A stretch of 64,000 nucleotides of DNA from positions 5,359,001 to 5,423,000 of the forward strand of contig WPIO01000018.1 in NCBI GenBank assembly GCA_009760855.2, given 5' to 3'. The translations under genes and the position numbers were made by a program. Every line of letters starts with the position of its first letter. Position 1 is the first letter of the stretch. The notes below the pieces were generated by a model that made no database searches, was not told where the DNA came from, and was given only the letters and a program-made list of their open reading frames with translations. Of the stretch, positions 14,999-25,486 are shown piece by piece. The stretch comes from Cristatella mucedo (taxonomy: Eukaryota > Bryozoa > Phylactolaemata > Cristatellidae).

Positions 14999-17900
14999 CC
15001 ATTACAAATTGAATGACGATAGAGCCACCTTAGAGTTATTGGCAAAAATAGTGTCCATCAGAAACAGATAAGCCTAGCCCTCAATACTCGCTCGACCAGT
15101 ATATCTACTCCAGCTTCTGCATGTAGCCTGGATGTCCTGCTCAAACGTGAACTTTCACGAGATGACATTTCATCAGATCGCAATCAAGTCTGCCTACTTT
15201 GAGCTGTATAGCAATGCAAAAGCTGGGCTGGCTTAGATGAGGATGTCAGTCTCTTGCTCAGGTGTACCCGTATCTGACGTACTTACATTCCTGAATTCTC
15301 GTCGTGGCTGCCTCCCATCCATTGTGTCTTGTGTCCATTGCCTCCCATCCATTGGCTCTAGTCGTGCCGAGCTGTGCCTCGAAACGGCCTCAAATTTTTT
15401 GGAGAGCCTGCCTTCAGTTGCCTTCAGCTGCCTTCAGCTGCCTCCAGCTTCCAAAGCCAGAACTCACAAGCAACTGAAATCGTGACATTGACCTTGATTT
15501 GACGATGTTAATTAGCGAAGCTACAAACCCTCGTATTCCTCAAAGCATTTGCTTCGTCCTTGAGAATTTTCTCGCTGTGCTTGCAACCTGCGTAGACCTG
15601 GTTTCTGCCTAACTTGGCCAAAGCGATACAACGTACTATCTATACTTTGCCACGCCGGTCACATCTGCCGACTATGCAACACAGTCTGTATTTCCGTGCC
15701 TCCTGATGTATGCCATATAGTGACAACCACCTACGGTATGCATTTCTTACAACTCGGTTTGGTGTTTTAAGATTTAAGGAATCCGACTTATTAGTCAGTC
15801 CGAAGAAGAGAAAATAGATACACAGTATAGCTCAAATAAAATTAGCATGTATGCCAGCTTCTACATATCTTTTTTAATGGTATAGTTATAGATAGAGTTA
15901 ATGTAATCGAATAATTTTGGCCTGCTTCTCAACCTTCCTAATGCTGTGGCCCTTTAATATATATATAAATATATATTATTCATTTATATAGCGCCCCAAG
16001 AGAACTTAATCTCTATTCAGGCGCTTCACATATGCCTCGGGGCTCGAGCCCACGACTTCAGTCAGACCTTGGTCGGGGCGAGCACCTTAACCGCTAGACC
16101 AAACCAATACAGTTTGTCACGTTGTTGTGACCCCAACCATAAAGTTATTGCTTGCAAAATGTGGAATTACGTGCTTCCCATGGTCTTAGGCAACCCCTGT
16201 GAAAAGGTCGTTCGACCCCCCTCAGAATAGCAAGGCTTAAAAAGTATGCGAAAATTATTCGCTTACTGTAAGCTTAATTTTAATAGGATTTTTACAGTTA
16301 CTGTTGTATAACAGCATTTGCATTATCAATGCATGGCAAAACTTGACGAACTACTGTTACTTCCAAACCAGACGTACAATGCAATACGTGTTTCTTCTTG
16401 CTATAGTAGTAATTGTAATTTTAATTGTAATTTTATTGTACATAGTAATTGATTCGGACGATGGAAAGTCAGTTAGATAAATTAAATCATATATTTAAAC
16501 AAATTATAATTACATGCTTTTGTCATGCATTTATTTTTCACCATTGCTAGAATTGTACGTCTTTGTCTTGCATGCTGCTTTTGTTACGGCACCATGAAAC
16601 CTACACAGACATCAGCAGCCACTTCTCTAATTGGACTGCATTTCTGACTGCATTGCTGACCATATGCTGCTTGCAGACAAGCAGGCCAAAAGTCGAGGCC
16701 TTCCGCAAGTAAGCTAATGCCGGAGGTACATGCTAAGTTAGACCCGTAGCTATAAATTAACCAATAACACATAGTTCAAAGGGTAGCACGGCATACTTGG
16801 AAGGTGAGGCCAAAGAAAAACATAGTTGTTTGTAACCGGCTGAATCTGGAGGCATGCACACAGGAAGTAGTAGGCACGTCCAGCTGGCATGCCCAAGCCA
16901 ATGTAAAGCCTAATTTGCCAATCACGGCAGATCGTATTAATTCGGTGGATAACTGAGGCTTGTCGAGACTGTTTTACGGTTGTTAGAAGTGGCCCTGGTC
17001 TCCAGGTCAAGGGTAGAGTGTAAACACAAACCGCAAGATTGTTCACCTGGACCTTCAACTTTGCATCACTTCCACAAACCCTAATTCAGTCTCACAACAC
17101 TTGAAACTTCAAAAGTGTTTTTTTGTGTGCATTACGATATTTATATATCTGGATTCACTCTGACTGAGTTTGAGCCTTTGAAATGGGCCGGGCCGTCGAC
17201 TTCACTCACAGTGCCACTCTAGACTCTGTCATGCCTCTCAGGACTGCCGTTCTGACGGTCTGACGAATCGCATGACGGAGAACATGTTAGGACTCTGATC
17301 GTGACGAAACTGGGAGTCATCCCACCGCAATACTGTTACGAGAGATCCCAATGCACGTGTCCGACTCTTTTTGGCACTTGGCGTTATGGTTGCTAGCATG
17401 CACTTATGATCCATACTAGTGTTGTAGGCATGCACGTCGTATATAGCATCTTGCTTTAGGTAGCAAAGTCGCATAGGCTTCGGCATTTGCTATTGCATGC
17501 ACGGATCGATGCCCTCTGCCACTGTCTCCTCGGCGACTTTGCTTAAATCTCCAGTAACTCATCTTGTAGCTACCCGTTCAGCGAGGATGCAGACGACGGC
17601 CGGTCGTACATGAAAACACGCTGTCCCAGCTGGTGCGACCGCGTAATGATGAACGCAGCCGCCAGAGACCTCGTTATGGTAAGCCCCTCGCGGAAGCTGA
17701 CTCGGTGTGAAAGCTGTCGTTGCTCCATGCCTGCCACGTTCCTGTGCCACCCGGTTGCTAGTCGCGTTGCCCTTGCTCACTGCTTGCCACCCCTTGCTGC
17801 TGATGATTGCATGCCACTTAATTGCTTAAATGCATGTGCTTGTCAAGTTGCTCAGTCGTGAATGATTTCGAATAGCTTCTCTTTTAGCAAGATCAGGAAT

Positions 17901-20900
17901 TGAAATACTATGTCATTGGCGATAACGTGTGCATGGGCGATCACAAGGTGAGCGACACACTTGGCTGTATAATTTCTGCTGCTTTTGGCATGTGCCGGAT
18001 ATCTGTCTACTCGCCAGGAAAGCTTGCACTGCTGTCACAGAGGTCTCATTTTGCCGATTCCATACGGCAGGCCCACTTTTCAGGCTCGTTTGCCAAGTGC
18101 TACCAAATTATATCCACACATCTGCCTCTGAAAATGCCTCTAAGCATTGCTAATCTGGCCGGCTAACATCTCCCTCTGGCATTCTGGTAGCCTGGCAGGT
18201 ACCGTCTACTCTGATGCTGGCTGATTTAGGTCCTCCCACGGGAAGGCTTCGTAACCATGACTTGTGAAAGTTAGCCTTACATGCGGGTAAACTTTGCGAC
18301 TCTTGACTTCCTGCAGATAGCCAGCCACAGGTAATAATAATAGTAATAATGCATTTGATATAGTATCCTCAGAGAACTCAATCTCTTTCTAGGCACTTTA
18401 TATTTACTGCAAAGGGAGCATGAGTACATGTGATTTTCTCATGACTAATAATAATTGGACATTTGTATGGCACCCTAAAAGAACTAAATCTCTTTTTTAG
18501 GCATGTTAAATAAGCTGCATGTGAAGCATGTCAATTAGTCAGTAGTCACATGCACAGTGTCTGCACAGATAACCAAGAGAAATTCTCTCAGAGCTAGGAA
18601 ATGCTGTGAGTAATAGGTGCATTTTCAGTTTCTTTCTGAAATTCAGAGGATACCGTGACGTCAGTCGGGAGTGAGTTCCAGGCTTTGGGAGCATGAAAAC
18701 TTAGGCACGGCCACCGAAGGGTTTGGGGTTGGTTCGGGTCACAGCTAAACGACTTGATTCAGAAGAGCAGCTGATGGTATGATGCTAAGCCTGTTACTTA
18801 ATAAATTAAGTTTGTTTTTATTATCTTTTAATCTGAGAAAGTTTGCTGCCGATTCATGTGCGAATGTCAGCAATGCATTCACCAATAGAATCAAACGCTG
18901 CCGAAAGATCAAGCAAAACAAGTAAAGAAACTCTACCTCAGCCTCCATTCCTCAAAAGGTCGGTATATACCCTAAGCCAAATGCCAACTGACGATTGCTT
19001 TGGAAGTAAGCATTATCTGGCCAGTGTCGGGAACGAGAGCTATACCTCAGACCTCCCTGCAAAGGCCACGCATAAGCTCTGATCAATGGTGGAGTAAAGA
19101 TGGAACAGAGCATTGTGAGCAGATAAGGAGCATCGATTAAATAAAGCACGGTTTGCACCTGCGTCCATCTATACATGAGCATCGGTAGTTCTACTTTATT
19201 TTTTCTAAGGTTCTGGTATACAATGTTAATGATCTATTATTATTACTATTAAGGCTAATGCTTATCGTTTTTTCTAACCTTACTACCGGGTTCTAGCAAC
19301 TTCCTGTCTGTCGACCCTGCCTTCCGAGTCCACGGGTCGGGGGGGGGGATGTAATGTATTGTAATGTAATGTATCTCCGTCTGTAACTCTACAAAGTCAT
19401 AAAGACTATGTGGGTGTTATGCAGGAGAGTTTTGTATAATGCACTCACAGCCTAGGCGGCTTTTGGTACACATTCGTTAGCCATCAGACTTCGTCTCGCG
19501 CAAATAAGAGAAAGTGGGAAGCATAGCAGAGTCGGGAGAGCAGTTGAGGTAGTGAGTAGCATGGAAGTAGCAGCTCAGGGCGGCTGAAAAGGATGAGCCA
19601 CCATAGTCGGCAGTAGGAGAGTATTTGTCGTTGCATAAGAATTGTGGAAGCGAGTACCACAGTCTAGGACCTGCAGAGCTAAAGCTTCTGTCGCCAACGG
19701 TCTTTAAGCAAAGGAATGGAACAGCTCATGTATTGTCCACACAGGACCTGAGGGCACGAACAGGCTGAAGCGATTGCAGCAGTTCAGCTAGGTACGAAGG
19801 AGCTAAGCCGTGGCTGGCCTTGTAGGTCAGCGTAAGAACGTTGCTCTGTATCCTTGGCTCAACCGGCAACCATCCTAGCTCTTTTAGGAAAGGAGACACG
19901 TGCTCAAACCGCTGGGACTTGAAGACGAGCCTTGCAGCCATGTTCATAGTCAGCTGCAGTGGCCTAATAGCTATCAGCTAGAGCTCGACTCCCTTGCACT
20001 GTCGAGCTAGCAGCTACTTTATCGTTGTTCCCATTTATTCCACACAATATTCACTGACCGAATACTGCTAGGGCGTCGTCTGCTGGGGCGTCGTCTGCAG
20101 AGCCTGTTGTGAGCACCCGAGGGGCGCACCAGCAGGGAGCTCTCGGTGGCCACTCGAGAGCGAGAGCCACCGCAGCTGGCTCGGCTTACTAGTCGCGTGG
20201 CCTTGAACTCATCTGCTCTCCTTAGCCCGTGTACCTGGTCTTCCGAACCGCACGGCGAGCTTCGGCTCCAGCCGCCGAGCCGCCCGTCGACGACGAAGTG
20301 ACTCCGGCGGTGGCGACGGCGGCTGCAGCACGCCGGATATCGCGTATCATTTCTATCAACGGTGAGGAGGTGGACGCGAACGAGCTGCACGAGGTCAGCA
20401 TCCTCTGCAACGCCACTTTCGAGAATGCCTCGTCGCTGACCGATGAGTTCCGGAAGCGGCTCGATCGGAGAGCGTTCAATGACGTGGCCTGCAGCGCGGT
20501 GACGGTGGCTCACGCCGTACGGCACTGGCGAGACAGCGCCAGCTCACATGCGCTGTCGCGCCGCCGGCGCCGACGGCACAGCTCGTCCGCCGAGAGCTCG
20601 GAAGTGGAAGTCGAAGAGTCGGCGGTGGCAGCCGAGCACCGAGTGAATATCATCAGGCCTGCCGGTCACTGCGACGGCCTGTCGCTGCACGGAGAGCAGC
20701 CGGCCGCAGTGGTTGCCTTAGGTAAGCAGGCTGCAGCTGCCGTAGTGCTTCTGCGTGCGATGTGGCTACCTTAATAAGGTCTAGTCAAAAGAGCTCGTCT
20801 CCTGAAGACCCTACAGTAGAGGTCGGCAAACTCCGGCCTTTAGACCAGATCCGGCCTGGCTAGTGCTTCAGTCCGGCCTAGCAGCCCCCTAGTTATTTAT

Positions 20901-23900
20901 TGGTGGATCCACCCTAATTGAGTTGTCGTGGTTTATTACTGCTGTTGCAACTCAAGTTGTGGCCCGAGTTTATTTTTAGAACGTGAAACATAAGCGCCTG
21001 ACCGGGGAAGGATGATCTACATCTACCTCTGTAATTGCCTTGCACGACTGTTTGTTGGTCTCACCACGCCCACTCAGCCGGCCTGGCAGGGTGGGCGTGG
21101 TTTCTCCAGGCTGTTTGCCTTCTTGACCTCCTGAAATGGCCCAGTAGTAGTTAGAAATGTTTGCCTACCCATCATGCCCTATACCATCATCTCTGTGGTC
21201 TTCACTGGCAGACCAACGTAGCCCTACCATAACTGAGAGTTGTAAATATTCTTTTGAAAAAGGGGCCATACCCAAGTCCTTCAAATCGGCAGTCGTTAGA
21301 CCGATACTTAAAAAGCCTGGATTAGATACGGAGGTCCATGCAAACTATCGCCCAGTTTCCCTTCTTCCTTTTTTGTCAAAGATTCTTGAAAAAATTTTCG
21401 CTAAGCAGTTGGTTGCACATATTGAAAAGAAAGAAATGTCAGAAAGATTTCAATCGGGGTTCAAGAGGCAGCACACCACTGAAACTGCTCTCCGTGTTTA
21501 AAATGACATTCTATGCGGCAACGATGACGGAAACGTCACCGTCGCACCCTAGCTCTGCTAGATCTATCAGCTGCCTTCGACACCATTGATCACGATGTCC
21601 TACTTGAACGATTGAGGACAGCGATCGGTCTGGCAGACGAGGCACTTGCATTCTTTAAATCGTTCTTTAAATCGGGGTCAGGTCTCACCAACGAGACGGG
21701 TCACCTGTGGAGTCCCTCAAGGGTCCGTCCTCGGTCCCTTGCTGTTTCCCATTTATACTCAACCTGTGGGAAAAGTGATTAGGGCCCATTAAATTGGATA
21801 TCACTTTTAGGCTGACGATACTCAGCTGTATTTGTCATTCAAACCGTAGGAATCTGCTGCAGCAACTGAGAAACTGAATACTTGCCTTGCCGACATACAA
21901 TCTTGGTTGTCGGAAAATTTCTTGAAACTAAATGACGATGAAACCGAACTGCTGCTCATAGGTCACCCTAAGCATGTGTCCGGATTAAAAAGCTTTGCTC
22001 TTCTAATAGGCGATGCTGTTGTGCGACCATCACCATGTACTCAAAATTTAGGTGTCGTTTTGGACAGCTGCCTAAATTTTAAAAGCTTCATTCAGAAGAC
22101 TGTTTCTACAGCTTGCCTTCACGTACGATCCCTATGTAAGATTAGGAGCTGTTTTCCAGAGTGTCTTGCCAAACATTTAACAAGCTCCTTAGTTCTGTCT
22201 CGGCTTGATTATTGTAATTCCCTTTTGGCTGGGCTACCAAAAAAAGCAACTAGGCCACTGCAAATGGCTATGAATGCGGCTGCAAGGGTAGTTTTCAAGT
22301 CTCAGAGGTTTGACCACGTGTCTCCTTTGCTAAAAGAGCCAGGATGGCTGCCGCTTGATCAACGGATTCAGAGCATGGTTCTTACGCTGACCTACAAGGC
22401 CTGCCATGGCTTGGCTCCTCCATATCTAGCTGAACTGCTGCATCCGTTTCAGCCTCCTCGTGCATTCAGGTCCTGTATGGACAATAAATTAGCTGATCCA
22501 TTCTTCAGCTTAAAGACCGTTTTCCAACAGAAGCTTTAGCTCTGCAGGTCCTAGACTGTGGTACTCGCTTCCACAATTCTTATGCAGTGACAACTGCTCT
22601 CCTGCTGCCGACTATGGCTCATCCTTTTCAGCAGTCCTGAGCTGCTACTCGATTGCTGCTCACTACCTCAACTGCTCTCCTGACTCTGCCATGCTTCCCA
22701 CTTTCTCTTTGTTGCGTGAGATGAAGTCTGTTGGCTACCGAATGTGTACCGAAAGCCGCTCAGACTGTGAGTGCGCTATGCAAAACTCTCCTGCGTAACA
22801 CCCACATAGTTTTTGTGGCTTTGTGGAGTTACAGAGGAGATACATTACATTACATTAGTGGGCCATTGTTGTGTGTGCCTGCTGCTTCTCGGCCACTGGT
22901 GTGTGCCCCGCTCTCGGCGGGTGGTTGGGCGCCGTTGTCATCGGGCAGCTTCTTCGCGTGAACCTCATTTCGTCTCGAGCCATCTCAGACCAATTTCCGG
23001 TCCCCCTTGCCCCTCCCCCTTGGGCTGGTGATACTTGAGTCGGCGTGGCTGCTTACTGAGGTCTTAAGGAGGGGGTTAAGGTGCCTGCTCTGCACGAGCC
23101 AGGTCGTGGGTTCGAGTCGTAACGCAGATAATCCTGTATTGAGGACTGCAAGCAGTGGGGATGACCGTTGGGAATCTTCTGTAGCTATTCTCCCTCTTGG
23201 CGATCTATTCACCAAGCATAATGCTGGGTTTCATTTTCAAGGAGACAGAATACAGCTCTACCTACACTTGGATTTCTTGAATTCCTCTGATTTCTCAGAT
23301 TTCTTAGTCTGCTTTCCAGAACCTCGAGCTGTCTTAACTTCCATGCAGCATTACTTGCTGAAGGTTGTACGTGGATGGCAGCCAACTCTCTGTAAAAGGA
23401 GTGACGATAAAGCGAACTTAGTAAGTACGGGTAAAGCTAGTGTAACTCAGCAACTGGAAAGCCTAAACACCATAGTGGACTCGGCCAGCATATCTCCTAT
23501 AGTCTGAATGCAATCTGAATGTCCTGCTCTAAAGTGACCTCTTGCTTGACGTTCGCATCATCTCTACAGTCAAGTTGGCCCACTTGCTGCTATGCACTGC
23601 TATGCAATAATTAGGGCCTGCTTGGATAATAAAACCTACCACCCACAGGCAACTGCCGGTCGCTGCATCTGTGACCTCTCATCTTGACTGCTGAAACTCA
23701 CTGCGTGTAATTGAATTGTGACGAAGATTTTGACGGATTTTCATCTAGGGGGCAAGACCTGAGCAGTCTATATGTAACAATAATAATACTACTGTCCCTG
23801 CTGGATGCAGATGTTACCATCAATCATTTGGTAATACTTTCTATGCAGCATCTGTAAAGTGCCTAGAAAGAGCAATTCTCTGAGGCTGCTATACAAATGT

Positions 23901-24747
23901 ATTATTATCGTTATTATGCCAGAATTTCGTCTTTGGTTCCGATCAACGGGCATAGGAATAAGGTGCAGACCAGGTCGCTGCCTCACGGTAGCAGAGGGCC
24001 AAATGCCCCCTTCACTCTCTTCTGGCTCCGTTACTGGGTATTCTTGCCGTTGCAATACTATGCTTACTTTTAGAGAAACGCTCTGCTTCCAGGCTTATCT
24101 GTCGTGTGGCGCCGAAGCTGCCACTTAATACCCTACCTCACCGATCTGCACTGGCTTCTCATCGACTTCGAGGTCCTTTCACTGACCTTTAGGTCCATTC
24201 ATTCTCTTTCCCTGGCTCAGACCTGCCACTTACTGCCGTCTACTCATTCGACTCGAATCATATGGCTGTGCCTCTTAACAAACTTTAAATCCTTTGCAGG
24301 CCGTGTCTTCAGCTCGCATGCTTCCCGAGCCACGAACTTGCTATCGTTAGACATCACGACATCCCCTGACTTGACGAAATCTTATAAAGAAGCGAAAAAC
24401 TTGGCTCGAAGCATTTGCTGTGAGAATTGTTTTCTTTGCTTATCCGTTTTGATGTTGCGCATGTTTCATCACTACAAACAAATTGTTGTGCTTTCCTTTC
24501 TATCATTTAAAATGCTTGGAAAGAGATCTGGTTCTTTTAGAGCAAAGTTGTTTTATTGCTGTTTTGCTGTATGTGTGTGATCGATTTTTTTGTAGTTCGT
24601 GAATGGCCTAGTTGCTGCATGCTATTGTTCTCTACCTTGTGAATTCCCCTTGCTTCGTTGTCTGTCCTTGCAGTGTCTGAAGGTGTGGCATCGGCAGTCA
24701 CAGCTGCACCACCTGAAAAGCAGCCAGCCATCGCTCAAAACCAGTGA
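463..24747 (+). CDS. INPP5A: INPP5A, type I inositol polyphosphate 5-phosphatase (5' part outside window)
   Basis: The enzyme removes the 5-phosphate of Ins(1,4,5)P3 and Ins(1,3,4,5)P4 and so ends calcium signalling. Nine exons join in phase: 463-526, 2239-2294, 4834-4918, 6636-6707, 8322-8473, 17570-17678, 17888-17947, 20226-20721 and 24674-24747. In order they give [12 protein letters not shown], a VLDR segment, the catalytic FGDFNFRLD motif, a linker, an ELPISFPP segment, YPFSEDA, the [10 protein letters not shown] motif, NVCMGDHK, then PVYLVF. All three 5-phosphatase signature motifs are intact. The N-terminal half, ending in the vertebrate FIRTRW region, must lie left of base 1. After PVYLVF the vertebrate protein ends within about 25 residues in a prenylated CaaX box. 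Here the frame stays open for about 160 more codons and no CaaX is visible. The last join (20721 to 24674) is the least certain; reading through instead gives a stop at 20774. No AATAAA was seen soon after either stop. Confidence 0.93.
895..1783 (+). mobile_element. LINE-A 3' part with TTA tail
   Basis: CR1/L2-type reverse transcriptase C-terminal region (..SARNLGV.., [59 protein letters not shown]) with stops and frame breaks. Then comes the family 3' UTR (AAATGTAAAGCACCTAGAGA) and a TTA repeat tail. Confidence 0.88.
1790..2170 (+). mobile_element. LINE-A truncated 3' end
   Basis: A second copy directly after the first, starting at the ..NLKSFGD codons and ending in a short TTA tail. Confidence 0.8.
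2239..2294 (+). CDS. INPP5A: INPP5A exon: [19 protein letters not shown] segment
   Basis: A 56-nt exon with acceptor TTGCAG and donor GTATGC. It starts in phase 0 and ends after two bases, which fits the one-base start of the next exon. It is the counterpart of the family's SPSVYSG..ALGYVLDR segment. It is too short to appear as an ORF of its own. Confidence 0.88.
3042..3088 (+). repeat. (AAT)n tail microsatellite
   Basis: About 15 perfect AAT units, the reversed tail of a LINE-A copy. Confidence 0.9.
3183..3330 (+). mobile_element. SINE-A copy (tRNA-type)
   Basis: Has an A-box-like AGACCCAGTGGTTAAGGTGC segment and the family tail TTCAGTTCTCTTAGGGCTAT. The B box is degraded. Confidence 0.65.
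4834..4918 (+). CDS. INPP5A: INPP5A exon: catalytic FGDFNFRLD motif
   Basis: The acceptor CATTTTCAG ends at 4833 and the donor GTGAGA starts at 4919. It encodes [20 protein letters not shown] and then LDSHQLVR, including the GDFNFR box typical of 5-phosphatases. It ends in phase 0. Confidence 0.93.
5285..5425 (+). mobile_element. SINE-A copy (tRNA-type)
   Basis: Pol III-like boxes (TTGGCCCAGTGATTAAGGTG and GGGCTCGAGCCC), then the tail AGAGATTGAATTCTCCTAGG and GCGCTATA. It lies in an INPP5A intron. Confidence 0.78.
5770..5890 (+). repeat. GA-rich purine tract
   Basis: Imperfect GAGA/GGGA stretch in an INPP5A intron, opposite strand sense to the CT tract at 6120. Confidence 0.8.
6120..6462 (+). 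repeat. Long CT-rich microsatellite complex
   Basis: Perfect CT runs at about 6171-6240, 6258-6324 and 6419-6460, joined by CCCT/CTCC variants. It lies about 170 bp before an INPP5A exon. Confidence 0.93.
6636..6707 (+). CDS. INPP5A: INPP5A exon: linker ending RLEYKASNK
   Basis: 24 codons; acceptor AAGAG, donor GTATTC. It aligns with the vertebrate ..VVKLIFRESDNDRK linker and is about ten residues shorter. The acceptor could instead lie two bases upstream, but only this one keeps the phase. Confidence 0.8.
7702..7795 (+). repeat. (CT)n microsatellite
   Basis: About 30 CT units followed by degraded repeats. Confidence 0.92.
7928..8100 (-). mobile_element. SINE-B copy (tRNA-type)
   Basis: Reversed copy with GGCAATAAAAGATCGCCCAC, a B-box-like GATTCGAACAC and GAGGTCGTGAAAAGCAACTG. 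Confidence 0.78.
8322..8473 (+). CDS. INPP5A: INPP5A exon: [12 protein letters not shown] .. ELPISFPP
   Basis: The acceptor TCTGCAG ends at 8321 and the donor GTGAAG starts at 8474. It starts in phase 0 and ends with two bases of a Ser codon completed by the next exon (FPP-S-YPFSED). It matches the family's KLFDYFNQEVF..LYELDISFPPSYPYSED stretch. Confidence 0.92.
8876..8986 (+). mobile_element. LINE-A 3' end with (TTA)n tail
   Basis: AGCAAATGTAAAGTGCCTAG, AGAGATTAAGTTCTCTGAGG, then a run of about 14 TTA units from 8945 to 8986. Confidence 0.85.
9250..10100 (-). mobile_element. Stack of reversed LINE-A 3' ends
   Basis: Three or four reversed 3' ends follow one another (tails near 9250, 9430 and 9500, another piece from about 9978). 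The longest, 9497-9975, includes the KAWNSLP region. Confidence 0.78.
10430..14117 (+). mobile_element. LINE-A element, longest copy (endonuclease and reverse transcriptase)
   Basis: CR1/L2-type LINE, broken by stops and frameshifts. 10430-10594 gives the endonuclease start ([25 protein letters not shown]). From 11170 come endonuclease blocks ([26 protein letters not shown]), then RT blocks: [64 protein letters not shown], the C-terminal [19 protein letters not shown], and the 3' UTR with a TTA tail. A second LINE-A 3' end is nested at 10596-11169. No part remains an intact gene. Confidence 0.88.
10596..11169 (+). mobile_element. LINE-A 3' end nested inside a LINE-A endonuclease domain
   Basis: Runs from the [18 protein letters not shown] region to a TTATTATTA tail at 11145-11169. 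The older endonuclease frame resumes immediately ([13 protein letters not shown]). Confidence 0.8.
14370..15520 (+). mobile_element. LINE-A decayed copy interrupted by microsatellite
   Basis: Starts at the [10 protein letters not shown] codons, continues to [14 protein letters not shown] .. CFDPSLPL, then hits (CT)n(TA)n at 14898-14994. It resumes with the KLNDD region and degraded C-terminal codons up to about 15520. Confidence 0.75.
14898..14994 (+). repeat. (CT)n(TA)n compound microsatellite
   Basis: CT run to about 14942 then TA run to 14994, inside LINE-A coding sequence. Confidence 0.93.
15922..16222 (-). mobile_element. SPIN-like hAT MITE split by a SINE
   Basis: The left part (TTCTCAACCTTCCTAATGC ..) runs to about 15957. 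The element resumes near 16107 (.. GTTGTGACCCCAACCATAAA ..) and reaches the GGTCGTTCGACCC block, but its far terminal repeat is lost. A reversed SINE-A copy sits between the parts. It lies in the large INPP5A intron. Confidence 0.78.
15957..16107 (-). mobile_element. SINE-A copy inserted in a SPIN-like element
   Basis: Reversed copy: AT-rich tail, ATATAGCGCCCCAAGAGAAC, then the GGGCTCGAGCCC box and GCACCTTAACCGCTAGACCA. Flanked by the two parts of the MITE. Confidence 0.8.
17570..17678 (+). CDS. INPP5A: INPP5A exon: YPFSEDA .. [10 protein letters not shown]
   Basis: The acceptor CTTGTAG ends at 17569 and the donor GTAAGC starts at 17679. It holds the second catalytic box, PSWCDRV, and ends in phase 0. 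It follows a 9.1 kb intron filled with LINE-A sequence. Confidence 0.94.
17888..17947 (+). CDS. INPP5A: INPP5A exon: NVCMGDHK motif
   Basis: 20 codons, acceptor CTTTTAG, donor GTGAGC. It carries the GDHK half of the third 5-phosphatase motif; the following P opens the next exon. Confidence 0.93.
18332..18960 (-). mobile_element. LINE-A reversed copies
   Basis: Two reversed tails (18332 and 18450), then the KAWNSLP and LSAAFDS.. regions, with an internal deletion. Confidence 0.75.
19338..19975 (-). mobile_element. LINE-B copy, reverse orientation
   Basis: The reversed ATTAC-repeat tail (about 19350-19372) precedes a 3' UTR and the codons ..[41 protein letters not shown] separate CR1/L2-type family from LINE-A. 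Confidence 0.82.
20226..20721 (+). CDS. INPP5A: INPP5A exon: PVYLVF plus long C-terminal tail
   Basis: The acceptor CTTAG ends at 20225. The exon starts PVYLVFRT, completing GDHKPV, then runs into a GC-rich open frame that looks coding. The tail has an Ala-rich stretch, an acidic [17 protein letters not shown] segment, an RRRRRRH run, and a Ser/Glu run ([13 protein letters not shown]). Donor GTAAGC at 20722 gives phase 1; without splicing the frame stops at 20772-20774. I recognise no domain in the tail. Confidence 0.8.
20814..21010 (+). mobile_element. Possible hAT-type non-autonomous element, one end
   Basis: Begins CAGTAGAGGTCGGCAAACT followed by repeated CCGGCCT motifs, like known hAT ends. 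No matching right terminal repeat was found, so the extent is a guess. Confidence 0.3.
21150..22858 (+). mobile_element. LINE-B copy, longest (reverse transcriptase)
   Basis: RT blocks [52 protein letters not shown], then after frameshifts a 210-codon open frame 21907-22539 ([39 protein letters not shown]). The 3' UTR ends in ATTACATTACATTA. It lies inside an INPP5A intron, sense orientation. Confidence 0.85.
23055..23200 (+). mobile_element. SINE-B copy
   Basis: GTTAAGGTGCCTGCTC, GTGGGTTCGAGTCG (B box), then ATCCTGTATTGAGGACTGCA, in order. It lies in the last INPP5A intron. Confidence 0.7.
23205..23917 (+). mobile_element. LINE-A decayed copy
   Basis: Starts at a [15 protein letters not shown] version of the YADDTQLYL block, and ends with AAGTGCCTAGAAAGAG and an ATT tail. 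Confidence 0.7.
24062..24545 (+). mobile_element. LINE-A-like C-terminal remnant
   Basis: [34 protein letters not shown] and a GKRSGSFRA tail version. It ends about 130 bp before the proposed last INPP5A exon. Confidence 0.65.
24674..24747 (+). CDS. INPP5A: Possible INPP5A terminal exon
   Basis: The acceptor TCCTTGCAG ends at 24673. Joined in phase to the previous exon it reads [24 protein letters not shown], then TGA at 24745. The agreeing phase, the strong acceptor and the similar Ala/Glu-rich composition support it, but no homology does. The alternative is that the gene ends at 20774. Confidence 0.5.
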
Positions 24748-25371
24748 CGAGTGCAGAGTCCGTCCTCGAGCAAAGAGGACGTACATTGACCTTGCAAGAG
24801 CCGAGCCGATGGACCCGATGAGCCTCGCCTCTAGAGAATGCAGATCTAGTGGATGCAGCAGCGCCGAGGCACTTGGCTTAGCATAGCCACCGCTGCTCGC
24901 CTAGCTTCAGAAGCTGCCTGGCTGCACGAGCACCAGCATGCAAAAGCACGTCCGATGCCGCCGTGTACACCAGCAGCTGGCAGTGAACCGAAGCCGCAAG
25001 TCTGGTCGACGTGCAAGGCTGGCCGTCAGACACTGTGTCTCTGCGACCCCATGACAACGACAGCTATGGCACGACAACGATGGCCGCAGGGCCAGTACAG
25101 CAGTACAGTTTTAGGCTTGTGCTGCAATTACTTCTGAGCTGGCATCGCACGTGAGCCTTGCAGAACCAGGAGGGAAACAATCGGCAAGACGTGTCGGCAG
25201 TTGTCTTATTTATCGTCGTTACCTTTCACTCCGGTTCCATCTAAGTCACTGCAACCTTTTCCTCCTTGATCCACATGAGCATTTGTCCATTTTTTGTCTT
25301 TCCAACCACCCTCCCTTCGCCTCTCTTTCTCTCACTCGCCCTCTCTCTTTATTTTCTCTCACTCCTTTCGT

Positions 25372-25486
<115 letters not shown>

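Noticed and set aside
21907-22539. 210-codon open frame as a host gene
   Set aside because: C-terminal reverse transcriptase region of LINE-B; repeated in several other copies here.
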